Positions 1 through 8,214 of a stretch of DNA of 64,000 nt are shown here, in pieces. The notes under the pieces are model-generated. The model ran no database searches. It was given only the letters and a program-made list of their open reading frames with translations, and was not told the DNA's origin. Location of the stretch: NCBI GenBank assembly GCA_963751355.1, contig CAVVVS010000037.1, positions 1 to 64,000 on the forward strand, given 5' to 3'. The translations under genes were made by a program, and so were the position numbers. Each line of letters starts with the position of its first letter. The stretch's first letter is position 1. The stretch is from CAVVVS01 sp963751355. Its GTDB lineage: Bacteria; Bacteroidota; Ignavibacteria; Ignavibacteriales; Ignavibacteriaceae.

Positions 1-2
1 TA

Positions 3-281
3 CTCCTTTTTTCCGAAGCAACACATCTGGGGGATAAGGAGCTAAAACTTAAATTAAATCAAATATTATTTGAACAGAAAAAATTTGTTGAAAAAATAGT
101 TAATGATGGTATTAAAGATGGAACATGGGATAAATCAATAAACCCTGAGGATGTGGCAATTCTATACATGGGTATTCCGATTACCTTTAATATTGAGTTG
201 GTACTGAATAAAAGCGGATTGGAAACTAGTGAGTTTTGTAAAAGAATGTATACTTTAATTTTAAGAGCATTAAAAAAATAA
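3..281 (+). CDS. TetR/AcrR family regulator, C-terminal fragment
   Basis: An open frame enters from the left edge and ends at TAA 279-281, giving about 92 residues of mostly helical sequence. The DNA-binding N-terminus lies outside the window. The helix pattern, with a GDKEL-KLKLNQ-FEQKKFVEKIV helix pair, a central ILYMGIPITFNIELVL helix and a short RMYTLILRALKK tail, matches TetR ligand-binding domains; that assignment is inference without the helix-turn-helix. It sits 87 bp upstream of a permease-porin-FmdE operon, and a perfect inverted repeat lies between them, so it is the likely local regulator of that operon. Confidence 0.6.
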   Translation, partial: LLFSEATHLGDKELKLKLNQILFEQKKFVEKIVNDGIKDGTWDKSINPEDVAILYMGIPITFNIELVLNKSGLETSEFCKRMYTLILRALKK

Positions 282-300
282 AAAAAATTTAGCTAATAAG

Positions 301-318
301 TAAGTAAATGATTACTTA
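301..318. promoter_or_regulatory. Inverted repeat, candidate TetR operator
   Basis: TAAGTAA-ATGA-TTACTTA, a perfect 7-bp inverted repeat with a 4-bp spacer, lies between the TetR stop codon and the permease start. Its size and position suit a TetR-type operator. The same arms with a 3-bp spacer recur at 39099-39115. The operator role is inferred. Confidence 0.45.
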
Positions 319-368
319 ATTGTCATTTTAATAAATAAACTATTTAAAAATATTACATAAAGGATACT

Positions 369-1118
369 ATGTTATACGCAATCGTAGCAATGGTAATTTT
401 GGCTGCATCGTTTCTATTTTCCATGTTAGGATTAGGAGGTGCATTGATATATGTCCCTGTTTTAAAATGGGCAGGTTTCCCTGTTAAAGAAGTTGCCATC
501 CCTTTGGCTCTTCTTTTAAATGGATTAACGACGCTTATCGCCTTGATCGCATATTTCAAAAATAAACTTGTGGATGTCAAAGGCGGTTTGGCAATGACAA
601 TTAGTGCGTTCGTATTTGCTCCAATCGGTGCATTGGTATCAGATAAAATACCGGTAAATATTTTATTAATTCTTTTTTCCGTTGCAGTATTTGCTGCAGG
701 CGCAAGAATGCTTTTTATGTCAAAAATGCCAGAACCAAAAATGACATTGTCTTTTAAACAACGTGCTATAATCGGAGCTTTAATAGGAAGCTTTGCAGGC
801 TTTATTGCCGGGCTGCTCGGAGTAGGGGGCGGATTTATTATGGCACCTCTATTAATGTGGATGGGATACGAAACGAAGAAAGCCGCGGCTACTTCCGCTT
901 TTGCCGTTACATTTTCTTCCTTTTCAGGTTTTTTCGGTCATGTTGCGCAAGGACAATTTAATTGGACTTTAACAATAATACTGACGGTCGTAGTTATCAC
1001 AGGAGCTTTGCTGGGCAGTAATTTTATGGTAAACAAGGCTAAATCGAGCAAGGTTAAACAGATCTTTGCCATTGTACTGTTTGTGATTGCTGTAAAAATT
1101 GTTGTTGGAATAATATAG
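369..1118 (+). CDS. TauE/SafE (TSUP) family sulfite/anion exporter
   Basis: This 249-aa protein has about seven or eight hydrophobic segments and two related halves. Each half carries the glycine-rich motif of the TSUP family: LGLGGALIYVPVLKWAG near residues 21-37 and LLGVGGGFIMAPLLMWMG near 148-165. TSUP members export or import sulfite, sulfoacetate or other small sulfur or carboxylate anions across the inner membrane; the substrate cannot be read here. The ATG is preceded by AAAGGA. It is the first gene of a tight operon (20 bp to the porin, 11 bp more to the FmdE-like gene). The TetR remnant and inverted repeat upstream suggest ligand-controlled expression. Confidence 0.82.
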   Translation: MLYAIVAMVILAASFLFSMLGLGGALIYVPVLKWAGFPVKEVAIPLALLLNGLTTLIALIAYFKNKLVDVKGGLAMTISAFVFAPIGALVSDKIPVNILLILFSVAVFAAGARMLFMSKMPEPKMTLSFKQRAIIGALIGSFAGFIAGLLGVGGGFIMAPLLMWMGYETKKAAATSAFAVTFSSFSGFFGHVAQGQFNWTLTIILTVVVITGALLGSNFMVNKAKSSKVKQIFAIVLFVIAVKIVVGII

Positions 1119-1138
1119 TTTTAAAGGAAAGATGCACA

Positions 1139-2137
1139 ATGTTCAGAAGTAAGTATATAATTATTCTTATCCTCTTATTATCGGCAGGGATAATATTTCA
1201 AGTCTTTGCTCAGGAAAAAATTAATTGGAACGGTTATCTGCAATATCGATTTGCGGACAATTATTTAGATCAAAGCCAATTCTCGGTTAGGAGAGCAAAA
1301 TTATGGTTCGATGGTAAAATGCCATTTGCATCAAATAAATGGAGTTACAAAGTACAGGCGATTTTCTTGAACAAACAAAATTATTTATTCGAGCTTCAAG
1401 ATGCTTTTATTAATTATAAAATTGACGATTACCAAATAAAGGCTGGTCAGTTTGTACCCGATTACAGTCTTCAAAGGAAACAGCCTGACTATGTTATACC
1501 TCTAACGGAAAGAGCGACTGTTATCAATGCGTTACTGCCGTCAGCCTGCACTATGGGAAGGGATATCGGTTTTGAATTAAAATATAGCGGACACGCGGGA
1601 GGCGTTAGCATCGGATATTTTAACGGGAACGGGGCAAATTCTCTGTCGAACAAGCGAAATTCTCTCTATATAAACCGTGGGTATATCAAGTTGAAAATTG
1701 AAACGAGTGAAATTCATATCGGTTATTCAATTGCTTACCGGAACGATAAGGATTTAATTTTTTCAAATATTTTGGGAAATAAAACATCATTTACGGGAAA
1801 AGATTTTAGGTATGGATTCGACGCCAGGCTAAAATTATCCGGGTTTGAATTTCAAACGGAATATTTGGAAGCGCATCTGGAAAACAAAAATGCTAGTGGT
1901 TATTACGCCTTGGCGGATTATTTAATCACGCCCAAAAATTTAATCACGCTCTCGATAGAAAAACTAAATAGTCTGAACCCTTTAACAAATAACAATCCAT
2001 GGTACACAGTCGGATATTCACATTACATCAAGGGAGAAGAAATTAAAATATCCTTTGATAACAGATTTCAATTTATAAGCAGTAAGACAAATTTGTTAAC
2101 AATACTACAAATTCAATATTTCTTTAATCAAAAATAG
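1139..2137 (+). CDS. Porin O/P-like outer-membrane beta-barrel protein
   Basis: This 332-aa protein starts with a signal peptide (hydrophobic core about residues 7-20, then VFAQ). The rest is alternating aromatic/polar beta-strand sequence with no cytoplasmic domain. The segment SQFSVRRAKLWFDGKM near residue 47 and the KAGQFVPDYSLQRKQ strand near 100 are typical of phosphate-selective porin O/P-like proteins. The C-terminus ends in a barrel-like strand (LQIQYFF). It lies between an inner-membrane TSUP permease and an FmdE-like protein, so the operon could move the same small anion across both membranes. Porin O/P names do not guarantee phosphate specificity. Confidence 0.72.
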   Translation: MFRSKYIIILILLLSAGIIFQVFAQEKINWNGYLQYRFADNYLDQSQFSVRRAKLWFDGKMPFASNKWSYKVQAIFLNKQNYLFELQDAFINYKIDDYQIKAGQFVPDYSLQRKQPDYVIPLTERATVINALLPSACTMGRDIGFELKYSGHAGGVSIGYFNGNGANSLSNKRNSLYINRGYIKLKIETSEIHIGYSIAYRNDKDLIFSNILGNKTSFTGKDFRYGFDARLKLSGFEFQTEYLEAHLENKNASGYYALADYLITPKNLITLSIEKLNSLNPLTNNNPWYTVGYSHYIKGEEIKISFDNRFQFISSKTNLLTILQIQYFFNQK

Positions 2138-2148
2138 GAGATACAAAA

Positions 2149-2751
2149 ATGGTTAATCCACAGGAATGGTTAGAATTCGGTCAAAAATTTCACGGACATA
2201 AATGTCCTGCAATGCCTTTAGGTTTGAGAGTAGGAGCCGCGGCAATGAATGCCCTCGGAGTTGAAAGAGCTAAGGACGGACAAATACTGGCATTTGTTGA
2301 TTTAGGCGAAGATCACTGCGCAACTTGTTATGCCGACGGTCTGCAAGTAATTATGGGTACAACTTTCGGAAAGGGTAATATTAAGAAAACACAAAAGGGT
2401 AAATGGGCTGTTACAGTAGTCGATAAAAAAACGAAAAAGGCTGTACGCGTTACTCCCAAAGCGGAATCAATGCTGGCCAACAAACAAACTTCTTTTTTCA
2501 AAGATTACCGGGAAAAAGATATCCCTGCGAGTAAAGTACCGGATGAAGTTGTTGAACCCTTAGTACAAAAAGTAATGAACGCTCCCGCCGAGATGTTACT
2601 AAATATTTCGGAAGTTTATGATTACGATTTGCAAGAGAAATCTCACAGCTTTAACAGTTTTGTCTGTGACGAATGCGGTGAGATGACGGTTATGGAGTAC
2701 GGCCGAATAAAAGATGATAAAAAATTATGTATTGACTGTGCTGCAAAATAA
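2149..2751 (+). CDS. FmdE-like domain protein with C-terminal zinc ribbon
   Basis: The 200-aa product begins with the FmdE signature H15-G-H17-K-C19-P followed by a glycine/alanine helix. A second conserved stretch, GEDHCATCYADGLQ, covers roughly residues 47-60. The last 30 residues form a separate Cys4 zinc ribbon (CDEC, then CIDC). FmdE is named after subunit E of molybdenum formylmethanofuran dehydrogenase, but most bacterial homologues stand alone near metal- or anion-handling genes and have no settled function. No other dehydrogenase subunit is present here. A good Shine-Dalgarno (AGGAG) precedes the ATG. Third gene of the TSUP-porin operon. Confidence 0.75.
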   Translation: MVNPQEWLEFGQKFHGHKCPAMPLGLRVGAAAMNALGVERAKDGQILAFVDLGEDHCATCYADGLQVIMGTTFGKGNIKKTQKGKWAVTVVDKKTKKAVRVTPKAESMLANKQTSFFKDYREKDIPASKVPDEVVEPLVQKVMNAPAEMLLNISEVYDYDLQEKSHSFNSFVCDECGEMTVMEYGRIKDDKKLCIDCAAK

Positions 2752-2865
2752 TTGGTAAGTAACTTATTCTTATTAGAGCTGTCAGAAATAATTCTGTATT
2801 TAGTTATGACTTGAAATTAGAATCTGTTCTTATTGATATTGAGCATCAATAAAATAATCAATTAA

Positions 2866-2975
2866 ATATCGTCCCTATGCAAAGCAGTTAGAATTAGTGC
2901 GAAATGATATGATTGGACGGGATATTTTCAGAACATATTCCGACAACATAATTACAAGTCCAGTAGGGACGATAT
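2866..2975. repeat. 110-bp element bounded by perfect 12-bp inverted repeats
   Basis: The spacer before arsR holds ATATCGTCCCTA at 2866-2877 and its exact reverse complement TAGGGACGATAT at 2964-2975. The 86 bp between them have no credible ORF. The layout suggests a small non-autonomous (MITE- or REP-like) element or the scar of a larger one. No clear target-site duplication is visible. The rest of the 2752-3093 spacer holds the ars control region. Confidence 0.5.
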
Positions 2976-3002
2976 AGATTTATTTTATTTTGCAGATATG
3001 AT

Positions 3003-3083
3003 TCTTATCATAAGATTAAGACATCATTGGTATAATATTTTGCTAATTAACGAAATGTTGTTTATATTTCGTCATATAACGAA
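3003..3083 (+). promoter_or_regulatory. arsR promoter and operator region
   Basis: A TCTTAT-C-ATAAGA palindrome (3003-3015) is followed by TATAAT at 3031-3036, a plausible -10 box. Downstream lie ACGAAAT (3050-3056) and ATTTCGT (3066-3072), an exact inverted repeat, and a further ACGAA at 3079-3083 paired with TTCGT at 3068-3072. The repeats lie between the -10 box and the arsR start, where a repressor would block transcription. One half-site, GCTAATTAACGAAATG (3042-3057), recurs inverted between arsR and arsC. Promoter assignment is by eye. Confidence 0.5.
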
Positions 3084-3093
3084 GTGAAATTAT

Positions 3094-3450
3094 ATGACAT
3101 TATCGATAAAAGAAAATACGAAATTATTCAAGTCGCTTTCGGACCCGAACCGGCTGCGGATATTGAAGATGCTTCAAACAAAAGCATTGTGTGTTTGTGA
3201 AATTACCGCAATTCTGGATTTGGCAACTTCTACGGTTTCAAAGCATCTAAGTATTTTACGCGAAACGGGCTTTATTATTGAAAAAAAAGATGGGAAATGG
3301 GTGAATTATATGATAAATCCAAATCCTTTGGACCGGCGGATATCTTCCGTGCTTTCATCTTTGGATTTTTGGATATCGGATGATAATATGATTATATCCG
3401 ATAAAAAGAAGCTCCGGAATGTCGACAGAAATGTAGTCTGCGCAAAATAA
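3094..3450 (+). CDS. arsR: ArsR/SmtB family arsenic-responsive repressor
   Basis: A 118-aa winged helix-turn-helix protein. The recognition region STVSKHLSILRETGFI (about 46-61) and the wing KKDGKWVNYMI match ArsR repressors. The ALCVCEI motif places C33 and C35 where As(III)-binding ArsR proteins carry their thiols; the usual third cysteine of the ELCVCDLC form is absent, and C116 near the C-terminus (VVCAK) could supply it, which is speculation. It heads arsR-arsC-trx-acr3-arsP, and ACGAAAT-type half-sites occur on both sides of the gene. It probably represses its own operon until arsenite or antimonite binds. Confidence 0.88.
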   Translation: MTLSIKENTKLFKSLSDPNRLRILKMLQTKALCVCEITAILDLATSTVSKHLSILRETGFIIEKKDGKWVNYMINPNPLDRRISSVLSSLDFWISDDNMIISDKKKLRNVDRNVVCAK

Positions 3451-3464
3451 AAATTTTTATAAAA

Positions 3465-3480
3465 CATTTCGTTATTTAGC
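3465..3480. promoter_or_regulatory. Second candidate ArsR half-site, between arsR and arsC
   Basis: CATTTCGTTATTTAGC matches the reverse complement of the site at 3042-3057 (GCTAATTAACGAAATG) at 15 of 16 positions. It lies in the 49-bp arsR-arsC gap, 20 bp before the arsC start. A binding site here would allow separate control of arsC onward or a repression loop around arsR. Confidence 0.45.
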
Positions 3481-3499
3481 AAAATATAATATAAATAAA

Positions 3500-3919
3500 A
3501 TGAAAATATTACTACTTTGTACCGGAAATTCCTGCCGGAGCCAAATGGCGGAGGGCTTTCTAAAATCGTTCGATAAAAATTTGGAAGTTTATTCTGCCGG
3601 GACAAATCCTTCGAATCAGGTTCATCCCAAAGCAATTCAGGTTATGAATGAAGAAGGCATTAATTTAAGTGAAAGTTACCCTAAGAACGTGAATGATTTT
3701 ATAAAAGATTCTTTCGACTTCGTCATTACGGTTTGTGACAAGGCAAAAGAAACTTGCCCGGTTTTTACCGGTAAGGTAAATAAGCGGCTGCACATTGGGT
3801 TTGAAGATCCTGCGGAAGCAACCGGGACAGAAGAAGACATCCTTTCTGCTTTCAGAAAAGTCCGAGATCAGATTAAAGAAGATTTCGATAAATTCTATAA
3901 TAAAAATATAAGGGGATAG
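3500..3919 (+). CDS. arsC: Arsenate reductase, thioredoxin-coupled LMW-PTPase type
   Basis: This 139-aa cytoplasmic enzyme has the phosphatase P-loop C7-X5-R13 (CTGNSCR) at the N-terminus, and C79 and C86 in VCDKAKETCP. These three cysteines correspond by spacing to the C10/C82/C89 redox triad of Staphylococcus and Bacillus ArsC. The reaction reduces arsenate to arsenite, with the disulfide passed from C7 to C79-C86 and then to thioredoxin. Length is typical. The next gene, 2 bp downstream, encodes a small CxxC thioredoxin-like protein that could be its reductant. Arsenite would then leave through ACR3. Confidence 0.9.
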   Translation: MKILLLCTGNSCRSQMAEGFLKSFDKNLEVYSAGTNPSNQVHPKAIQVMNEEGINLSESYPKNVNDFIKDSFDFVITVCDKAKETCPVFTGKVNKRLHIGFEDPAEATGTEEDILSAFRKVRDQIKEDFDKFYNKNIRG

Positions 3920-3921
3920 GA

Positions 3922-4170
3922 ATGATGAATATAAAGATACTTGGCAGCGGTTGTGCAAATTGTGTCAGGCTTGAAAATTTATGCAGGGAAGTAGTAACGC
4001 AGAATAATATTTCCGCCGAAATAGAAAAAGTTACCGATTATAAAGATATTATGAGCTTCGGTATTATGAGCACGCCGGGGTTAGTCGTCAACGGGAAAGT
4101 TTTGAGCAGCGGAAAGGTACCGACCAAATCAACGCTTGAACATTGGCTTACAGATTCATCAAAGAATTAA
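3922..4170 (+). CDS. Small thioredoxin/glutaredoxin-like disulfide protein
   Basis: The 82-aa product has C11-A-N-C14 after a short beta strand (IKILGSGCANC) and a TPGLVVNGKV segment carrying the cis-proline of thioredoxin folds near residues 52-61. This is the MTH895/redox-active disulfide protein 2 type, about 80 residues long. Its position, 2 bp after arsC and before acr3, suggests electron supply to ArsC or thiol handling in the ars pathway; such genes often travel with ars and with ArsP-type permeases. Tandem ATG codons start the gene, and AGGGGATAGGA lies just upstream. Confidence 0.82.
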   Translation: MMNIKILGSGCANCVRLENLCREVVTQNNISAEIEKVTDYKDIMSFGIMSTPGLVVNGKVLSSGKVPTKSTLEHWLTDSSKN

Positions 4171-4285
4171 CTTTAAAAGTAAAAACAAATCTGAGTTATA
4201 TCTTAATATTCTATATCTCTTAAATGTTATTGATATCACTGTTTGCCGTTAGTTTCCGGCGCAATTTTATGAAATTAGGAAGTTT

Positions 4286-4304
4286 ATTCTAATGGAATTA
4301 GAAT
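4286..4304 (+). other. Hairpin overlapping the ACR3 start codon
   Basis: ATTCTAAT-GGA-ATTAGAAT is a perfect 8-bp inverted repeat. Its right arm covers the first two bases of the acr3 ATG, and its loop holds the only Shine-Dalgarno-like GGA. The mRNA could fold to hide the start, or the repeat could be a protein-binding site. The 132-bp gap from the trx gene to acr3 otherwise shows nothing clear. Confidence 0.35.
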
Positions 4305-5385
4305 GAGTACAGTATTAAAAAAATTATCTTTTCTTGACCGTTATTTAACCTTGTGGATTTTTCTCGCGATGTTCATCGGAGTTTTTTCCGGTTATCTTTT
4401 CCCGCGTGTGGTTGATTTCTGGAACTCATTTCAGAGCGGTACTACAAATATTCCAATTGCGATCGGGCTAATTTTAATGATGTATCCGCCTTTGGCAAAG
4501 GTTAAGTACGAGGAAATTGGTGATGTATTCCGAAATAAAAAAGTACTGTCGCTTTCTTTAATACAAAACTGGTTGATCGGTCCGGTAGTAATGTTTGCTC
4601 TTGCGGTAATATTTCTCCAAAACTACCCGGAATATATGGCTGGCTTAATAATGATAGGACTTGCCCGTTGTATTGCGATGGTTATAGTATGGAATGAATT
4701 AGCCAAAGGGGATACGGAATATGCCGCCGGATTAGTTGCGTTTAATTCAATATTCCAGATTCTATTCTTTTCCGTTTATGCTTATGTATTTCTTACTATC
4801 ATTCCCGGCTGGCTCGGTATTCAATCTTTCAAAGTTGATATTACTATTGGTCAAATAGCTGAAAGTGTTTTGATCTACCTCGGCATTCCTTTCGCAGCAG
4901 GAATTATTTCAAGATTTACTTTGCTGAAACTTAAAAGCAAACAGTGGTACGAACAAAAATTCATTCCGAAAATTTCACCTATCACACTGATAGCATTACT
5001 TTTTACAATAGTTGTTATGTTTTCGCTTAAAGGAGAGTTCATAGTAAAGATTCCTCTCGATGTTGTACGTATTGCGATTCCCTTGATGTTCTACTTCATT
5101 ATCATGTTTTTCGTTTCCTTTTATTTAGGAAAAAAAATCGGGGCGGATTATTCCAAAACAGCGACTCTTTCGTTTACTGCAGCAAGCAATAATTTTGAAT
5201 TGGCAATAGCCGTAGCTGTAGCAGTATTCGGAATAAATTCTGGTGAGGCGTTTGCCGCTGTAATCGGTCCGCTTGTTGAAGTACCTGTTCTGATTAGTTT
5301 GGTAAATGTATCACTTTGGCTTCAGAAAAAATATTTTAAATCAGAGGAAAAGAATAACATAAAAGCTCCGGATCTTCTTCCGTGA
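4303..5385 (+). CDS. acr3: ACR3 family arsenite efflux transporter
   Basis: The 360-aa membrane protein has ten predicted helices of the bile-acid/ACR3 fold. The conserved cysteine is C123 in GLARCIAMVIVWNELAKGD, and the discontinuous helix SNNFELAIAVAVAVFG carries the conserved glutamate. Both are family signatures required for arsenite/H+ antiport in characterised ACR3 proteins. It extrudes arsenite made by ArsC. It follows the trx-like gene after 132 bp, the longest gap in the ars cluster, and is followed 23 bp later by the ArsP-type permease. A hairpin overlaps its start codon. Confidence 0.93.
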   Translation: MSTVLKKLSFLDRYLTLWIFLAMFIGVFSGYLFPRVVDFWNSFQSGTTNIPIAIGLILMMYPPLAKVKYEEIGDVFRNKKVLSLSLIQNWLIGPVVMFALAVIFLQNYPEYMAGLIMIGLARCIAMVIVWNELAKGDTEYAAGLVAFNSIFQILFFSVYAYVFLTIIPGWLGIQSFKVDITIGQIAESVLIYLGIPFAAGIISRFTLLKLKSKQWYEQKFIPKISPITLIALLFTIVVMFSLKGEFIVKIPLDVVRIAIPLMFYFIIMFFVSFYLGKKIGADYSKTATLSFTAASNNFELAIAVAVAVFGINSGEAFAAVIGPLVEVPVLISLVNVSLWLQKKYFKSEEKNNIKAPDLLP

Positions 5386-5408
5386 AATAATTTGCAGGAA
5401 AAATCTAA

Positions 5409-6452
5409 ATGTTAAATGGCTATATATTAAAACGTGACGAAAGGATTAAATATTTAATTCCTCTTCTCTTATTGCCGATTTGGCTTTTGGTTTATGTTGA
5501 ACTGGAAAGCGCAACAAATTATTTGATACTTGATATTCTTAATTTACCATCTGAATCCCATCTTACCGAAGCAATTCGATTTTTCGTATTTGAAGTTCCG
5601 AAGGTTTTGCTGCTTCTCATTTTAATAGTATTTGTTGTTGGAATAGTCCGCTCATATTTTTCTCCTGAACGCACGCGAAAAATGCTCGGCGGGAAAAACT
5701 TATTTGCCGGGAATATTATGGCAAGTCTGCTCGGAATTGTAACTCCATTCTGTTCTTGTTCAGCGATTCCGTTGTTTCTCGGTTTTGTTGAATCCGGCAT
5801 CCCGCTCGGCGTGACTTTCTCTTTTCTAATAGCTGCACCGATGATCAACGAAATTGCAGTAGTTCTGCTGCTGGGGCTCTTTGGGTGGAAAACAGCTTTA
5901 ATTTATGTAACAACCGGTTTGAGCATAGCAATGATTTCCGGGTTTATAATCGGAAAATTAAAACTGGAAAGATATGTTGAAGAGTGGGTCTATCAAATAA
6001 AAGTTGGTAATGTAGAAATAGCTGGGGGAAAAATTCCTTTTACACAAAGAATATCCTCAGGTATCGAAGCTGTAAAGGAAATAGTTGGAAAGGTCTGGAT
6101 TTATATTATTATCGGAATAGCTGTAGGTGCAGGAATTCACGGTTATGTACCTGAAAATTTTATGGCGGCTTTAATGGGGAAAAGCGCCTGGTGGTCAGTA
6201 CCAGTCGCGGTAATAATCGGTGTACCCATGTACTCCAATGCGGCTGGAATAATTCCCATCGTTCAAGCTCTTCTTGAAAAGGGTGCTGCATTGGGAACAG
6301 TACTTGCCTTTATGATGTCTGTTATAGGTTTGTCATTTCCTGAGGCAATAATTCTAAAAAAAGTATTGAAGCTTCCTTTGATTTTTATTTTTATCGGTGT
6401 TGTAGCTATAGGAATAATTGCCGTGGGATATTTATTCAATATTATTTATTAG
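5409..6452 (+). CDS. ArsP/SO_0444-type permease (DUF318 family)
   Basis: This 347-aa protein has about eight membrane helices. The family signature TPFCSCSAIPLFLGFVESG begins near residue 112 and includes the C115-S-C117 pair. The repeat-related motif GVPMYSNAAGIIPIVQALLEKG occurs in the second half. Characterised relatives are ArsP, which exports trivalent organoarsenicals, and SO_0444 cupric/zinc efflux proteins. Its position at the end of an ars operon favours the arsenical role. With ACR3 the operon would have two efflux routes for different arsenic species. No C-terminal thioredoxin domain is fused, though one is encoded earlier in the operon. Confidence 0.82.
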   Translation: MLNGYILKRDERIKYLIPLLLLPIWLLVYVELESATNYLILDILNLPSESHLTEAIRFFVFEVPKVLLLLILIVFVVGIVRSYFSPERTRKMLGGKNLFAGNIMASLLGIVTPFCSCSAIPLFLGFVESGIPLGVTFSFLIAAPMINEIAVVLLLGLFGWKTALIYVTTGLSIAMISGFIIGKLKLERYVEEWVYQIKVGNVEIAGGKIPFTQRISSGIEAVKEIVGKVWIYIIIGIAVGAGIHGYVPENFMAALMGKSAWWSVPVAVIIGVPMYSNAAGIIPIVQALLEKGAALGTVLAFMMSVIGLSFPEAIILKKVLKLPLIFIFIGVVAIGIIAVGYLFNIIY

Positions 6453-6484
6453 TTGTATCTTAATTCAGTCGTGAATATTATAAG

Positions 6485-8185
6485 TTATTCCTCTCCGAAT
6501 AAATGTCTGCGCCAATATGATGTTAAGAATATGTTTTTAGGGTCGCATTCAGATCTCAATTTCATAAAATCATCCCACCTCGGAAATTGAGAACGAAAAT
6601 ACTCAGTCCATTCTTTGTAATTATATTCGGGCAGAAATTTTCCCCAATGTAATCTGAATGGAATATTATTTATTCGTAAAATTTCCCAAAACTTGCTAAA
6701 AAGACCGTCCTTGCCCGCAGGATTACCGGCATTATTTATATACCAAAACACATCTATACGCAAAGTATCTTCCTTATAACTAGGACTCATCCAGTAATTA
6801 CTTTTTATACCGGCATACATTTCGGTCGCATAATATCCTGAAGCCGCGATTCCGTCTTCATCAAATAATTTTTTCAGAAGCTGCATTGCTTCCCGGGTTT
6901 TAGACAAAGGAACCCATATTTCGGTAAATTCCGTTCCCATTAAAATATCATCGGCTTCATTGTCCATGGGAAGGCTTCTCCACATATAATCCATGAATAA
7001 ATCTGCTTTGCCCTCTTTGGTTAAAGGCTGCAGTATACTGACTATTGCGGGGTACAGCCAAATAAGTAAAAATTTGAATACGCTGAAGAACAACACAACT
7101 ATGAATGAAATAATATAAATTAACAAAGTTGTGAGAGAAGACAAGATCCATGATAAAAATTTCCCGGTTTTTTGACCCCACCTGTTTTTTACATTCTTCA
7201 GAAATTGTTTAAAATCCTTACCAAGTTTTTTCCAGATAGTAAAGAAGTTATTATTCCCAAGCATTGTAAATAAAAGTGCTCCGCCAAGTTGTTCCAACTG
7301 AGTTGAAAACGGCTGATCTCCGAATTCTCTGTACGGCATAGGAGAAAATATGGGAATAGCAGCTCCCCTTACTGCTTCCCATATTACTACTCGCTCTACT
7401 TTTTTCTGAGGCCACCATAAAATTCTGGTGTAAGGTGTTTTCATTAAGAACTCTTTCATGCTTGGTTTTCCTTCGCTTCCATTTCCGAAAAGATCAATCG
7501 GAGAATCGTTGGAATCTGTAGGTGTGGTTATTTGTTGACCGTAGATAAAATAATTTTTTGTTAACTTAAATTTTACCCTACTTACAATCCCGAGTAAACC
7601 CATCGATAGTGCAAAAGCATTGAATGTATCATTATCTTTTTCCTTTTCAATCCATTGTACGTTTCCACTGCCGTCAATAATTCTTAATGCAAGCAGATTG
7701 TCTTCAAGACTGTACATCAATGTTCCGCCCGCAGAACCGGTCATCATAAAACCGCTGACAGTTTGATGGGTAATGCCTCCCAGATCATTTAGTGCCCATC
7801 CCTTTTTAAATGCCTGGTAAAGTAAGCTGTTTTTAAGAGAAGATCTGCCTGCCGGGTCCATCGGATCGTATCCTAAATGAATACCTGCTTCAACTTCTAC
7901 AATGCCCTGTTCTTCATCAATCCATGTTAACTTGTTATACTTATCAAACATTATATTAATATTAGGTCCCTTAGGCGGAAATTGTTCCGAAACTTTATTC
8001 GGAACGGGAGAATCATCTTTCCCCGGATCAGTATAAATAACGTGTGCAAGTGAATGAGCCGCACCTCTGCATCTTATCTGCAAATTTTCAGTGTACGCCT
8101 TTTTAACGAGCTGAATTATTTGCTCTTCATTCTCCGGATGATAAAATCCATCTTTACCAGCATTAATTGTGATCTCATCGCTCAT
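6485..8185 (-). CDS. FAD-linked oxidase of the aldonolactone oxidase type, with internal membrane segment
   Basis: The 566-aa protein starts with an FAD_binding_4 domain (RCRGAAHSLAHVIYTDPG near residue 38 and MTGSAGGTLMYSLEDN near 148-163). It ends with a C-terminal domain resembling D-arabinono-1,4-lactone oxidase, finishing in FLTSYWRRHLFGEE. Between them, at roughly residues 338-385, is a strongly hydrophobic stretch long enough for two membrane passes, which is unusual for this family. The N-terminal HSL region differs from the classic covalent-FAD histidine motif, so the flavin link is unclear. The likely role is oxidation of an aldonolactone or related polyol. It follows a four-helix membrane protein by 29 bp on the same strand. 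Confidence 0.68.
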   Translation of the reverse strand: MSDEITINAGKDGFYHPENEEQIIQLVKKAYTENLQIRCRGAAHSLAHVIYTDPGKDDSPVPNKVSEQFPPKGPNINIMFDKYNKLTWIDEEQGIVEVEAGIHLGYDPMDPAGRSSLKNSLLYQAFKKGWALNDLGGITHQTVSGFMMTGSAGGTLMYSLEDNLLALRIIDGSGNVQWIEKEKDNDTFNAFALSMGLLGIVSRVKFKLTKNYFIYGQQITTPTDSNDSPIDLFGNGSEGKPSMKEFLMKTPYTRILWWPQKKVERVVIWEAVRGAAIPIFSPMPYREFGDQPFSTQLEQLGGALLFTMLGNNNFFTIWKKLGKDFKQFLKNVKNRWGQKTGKFLSWILSSLTTLLIYIISFIVVLFFSVFKFLLIWLYPAIVSILQPLTKEGKADLFMDYMWRSLPMDNEADDILMGTEFTEIWVPLSKTREAMQLLKKLFDEDGIAASGYYATEMYAGIKSNYWMSPSYKEDTLRIDVFWYINNAGNPAGKDGLFSKFWEILRINNIPFRLHWGKFLPEYNYKEWTEYFRSQFPRWDDFMKLRSECDPKNIFLTSYWRRHLFGEE

Positions 8186-8214
8186 CTGATTCCTCTCCTT
8201 TTATATTTTTCATT

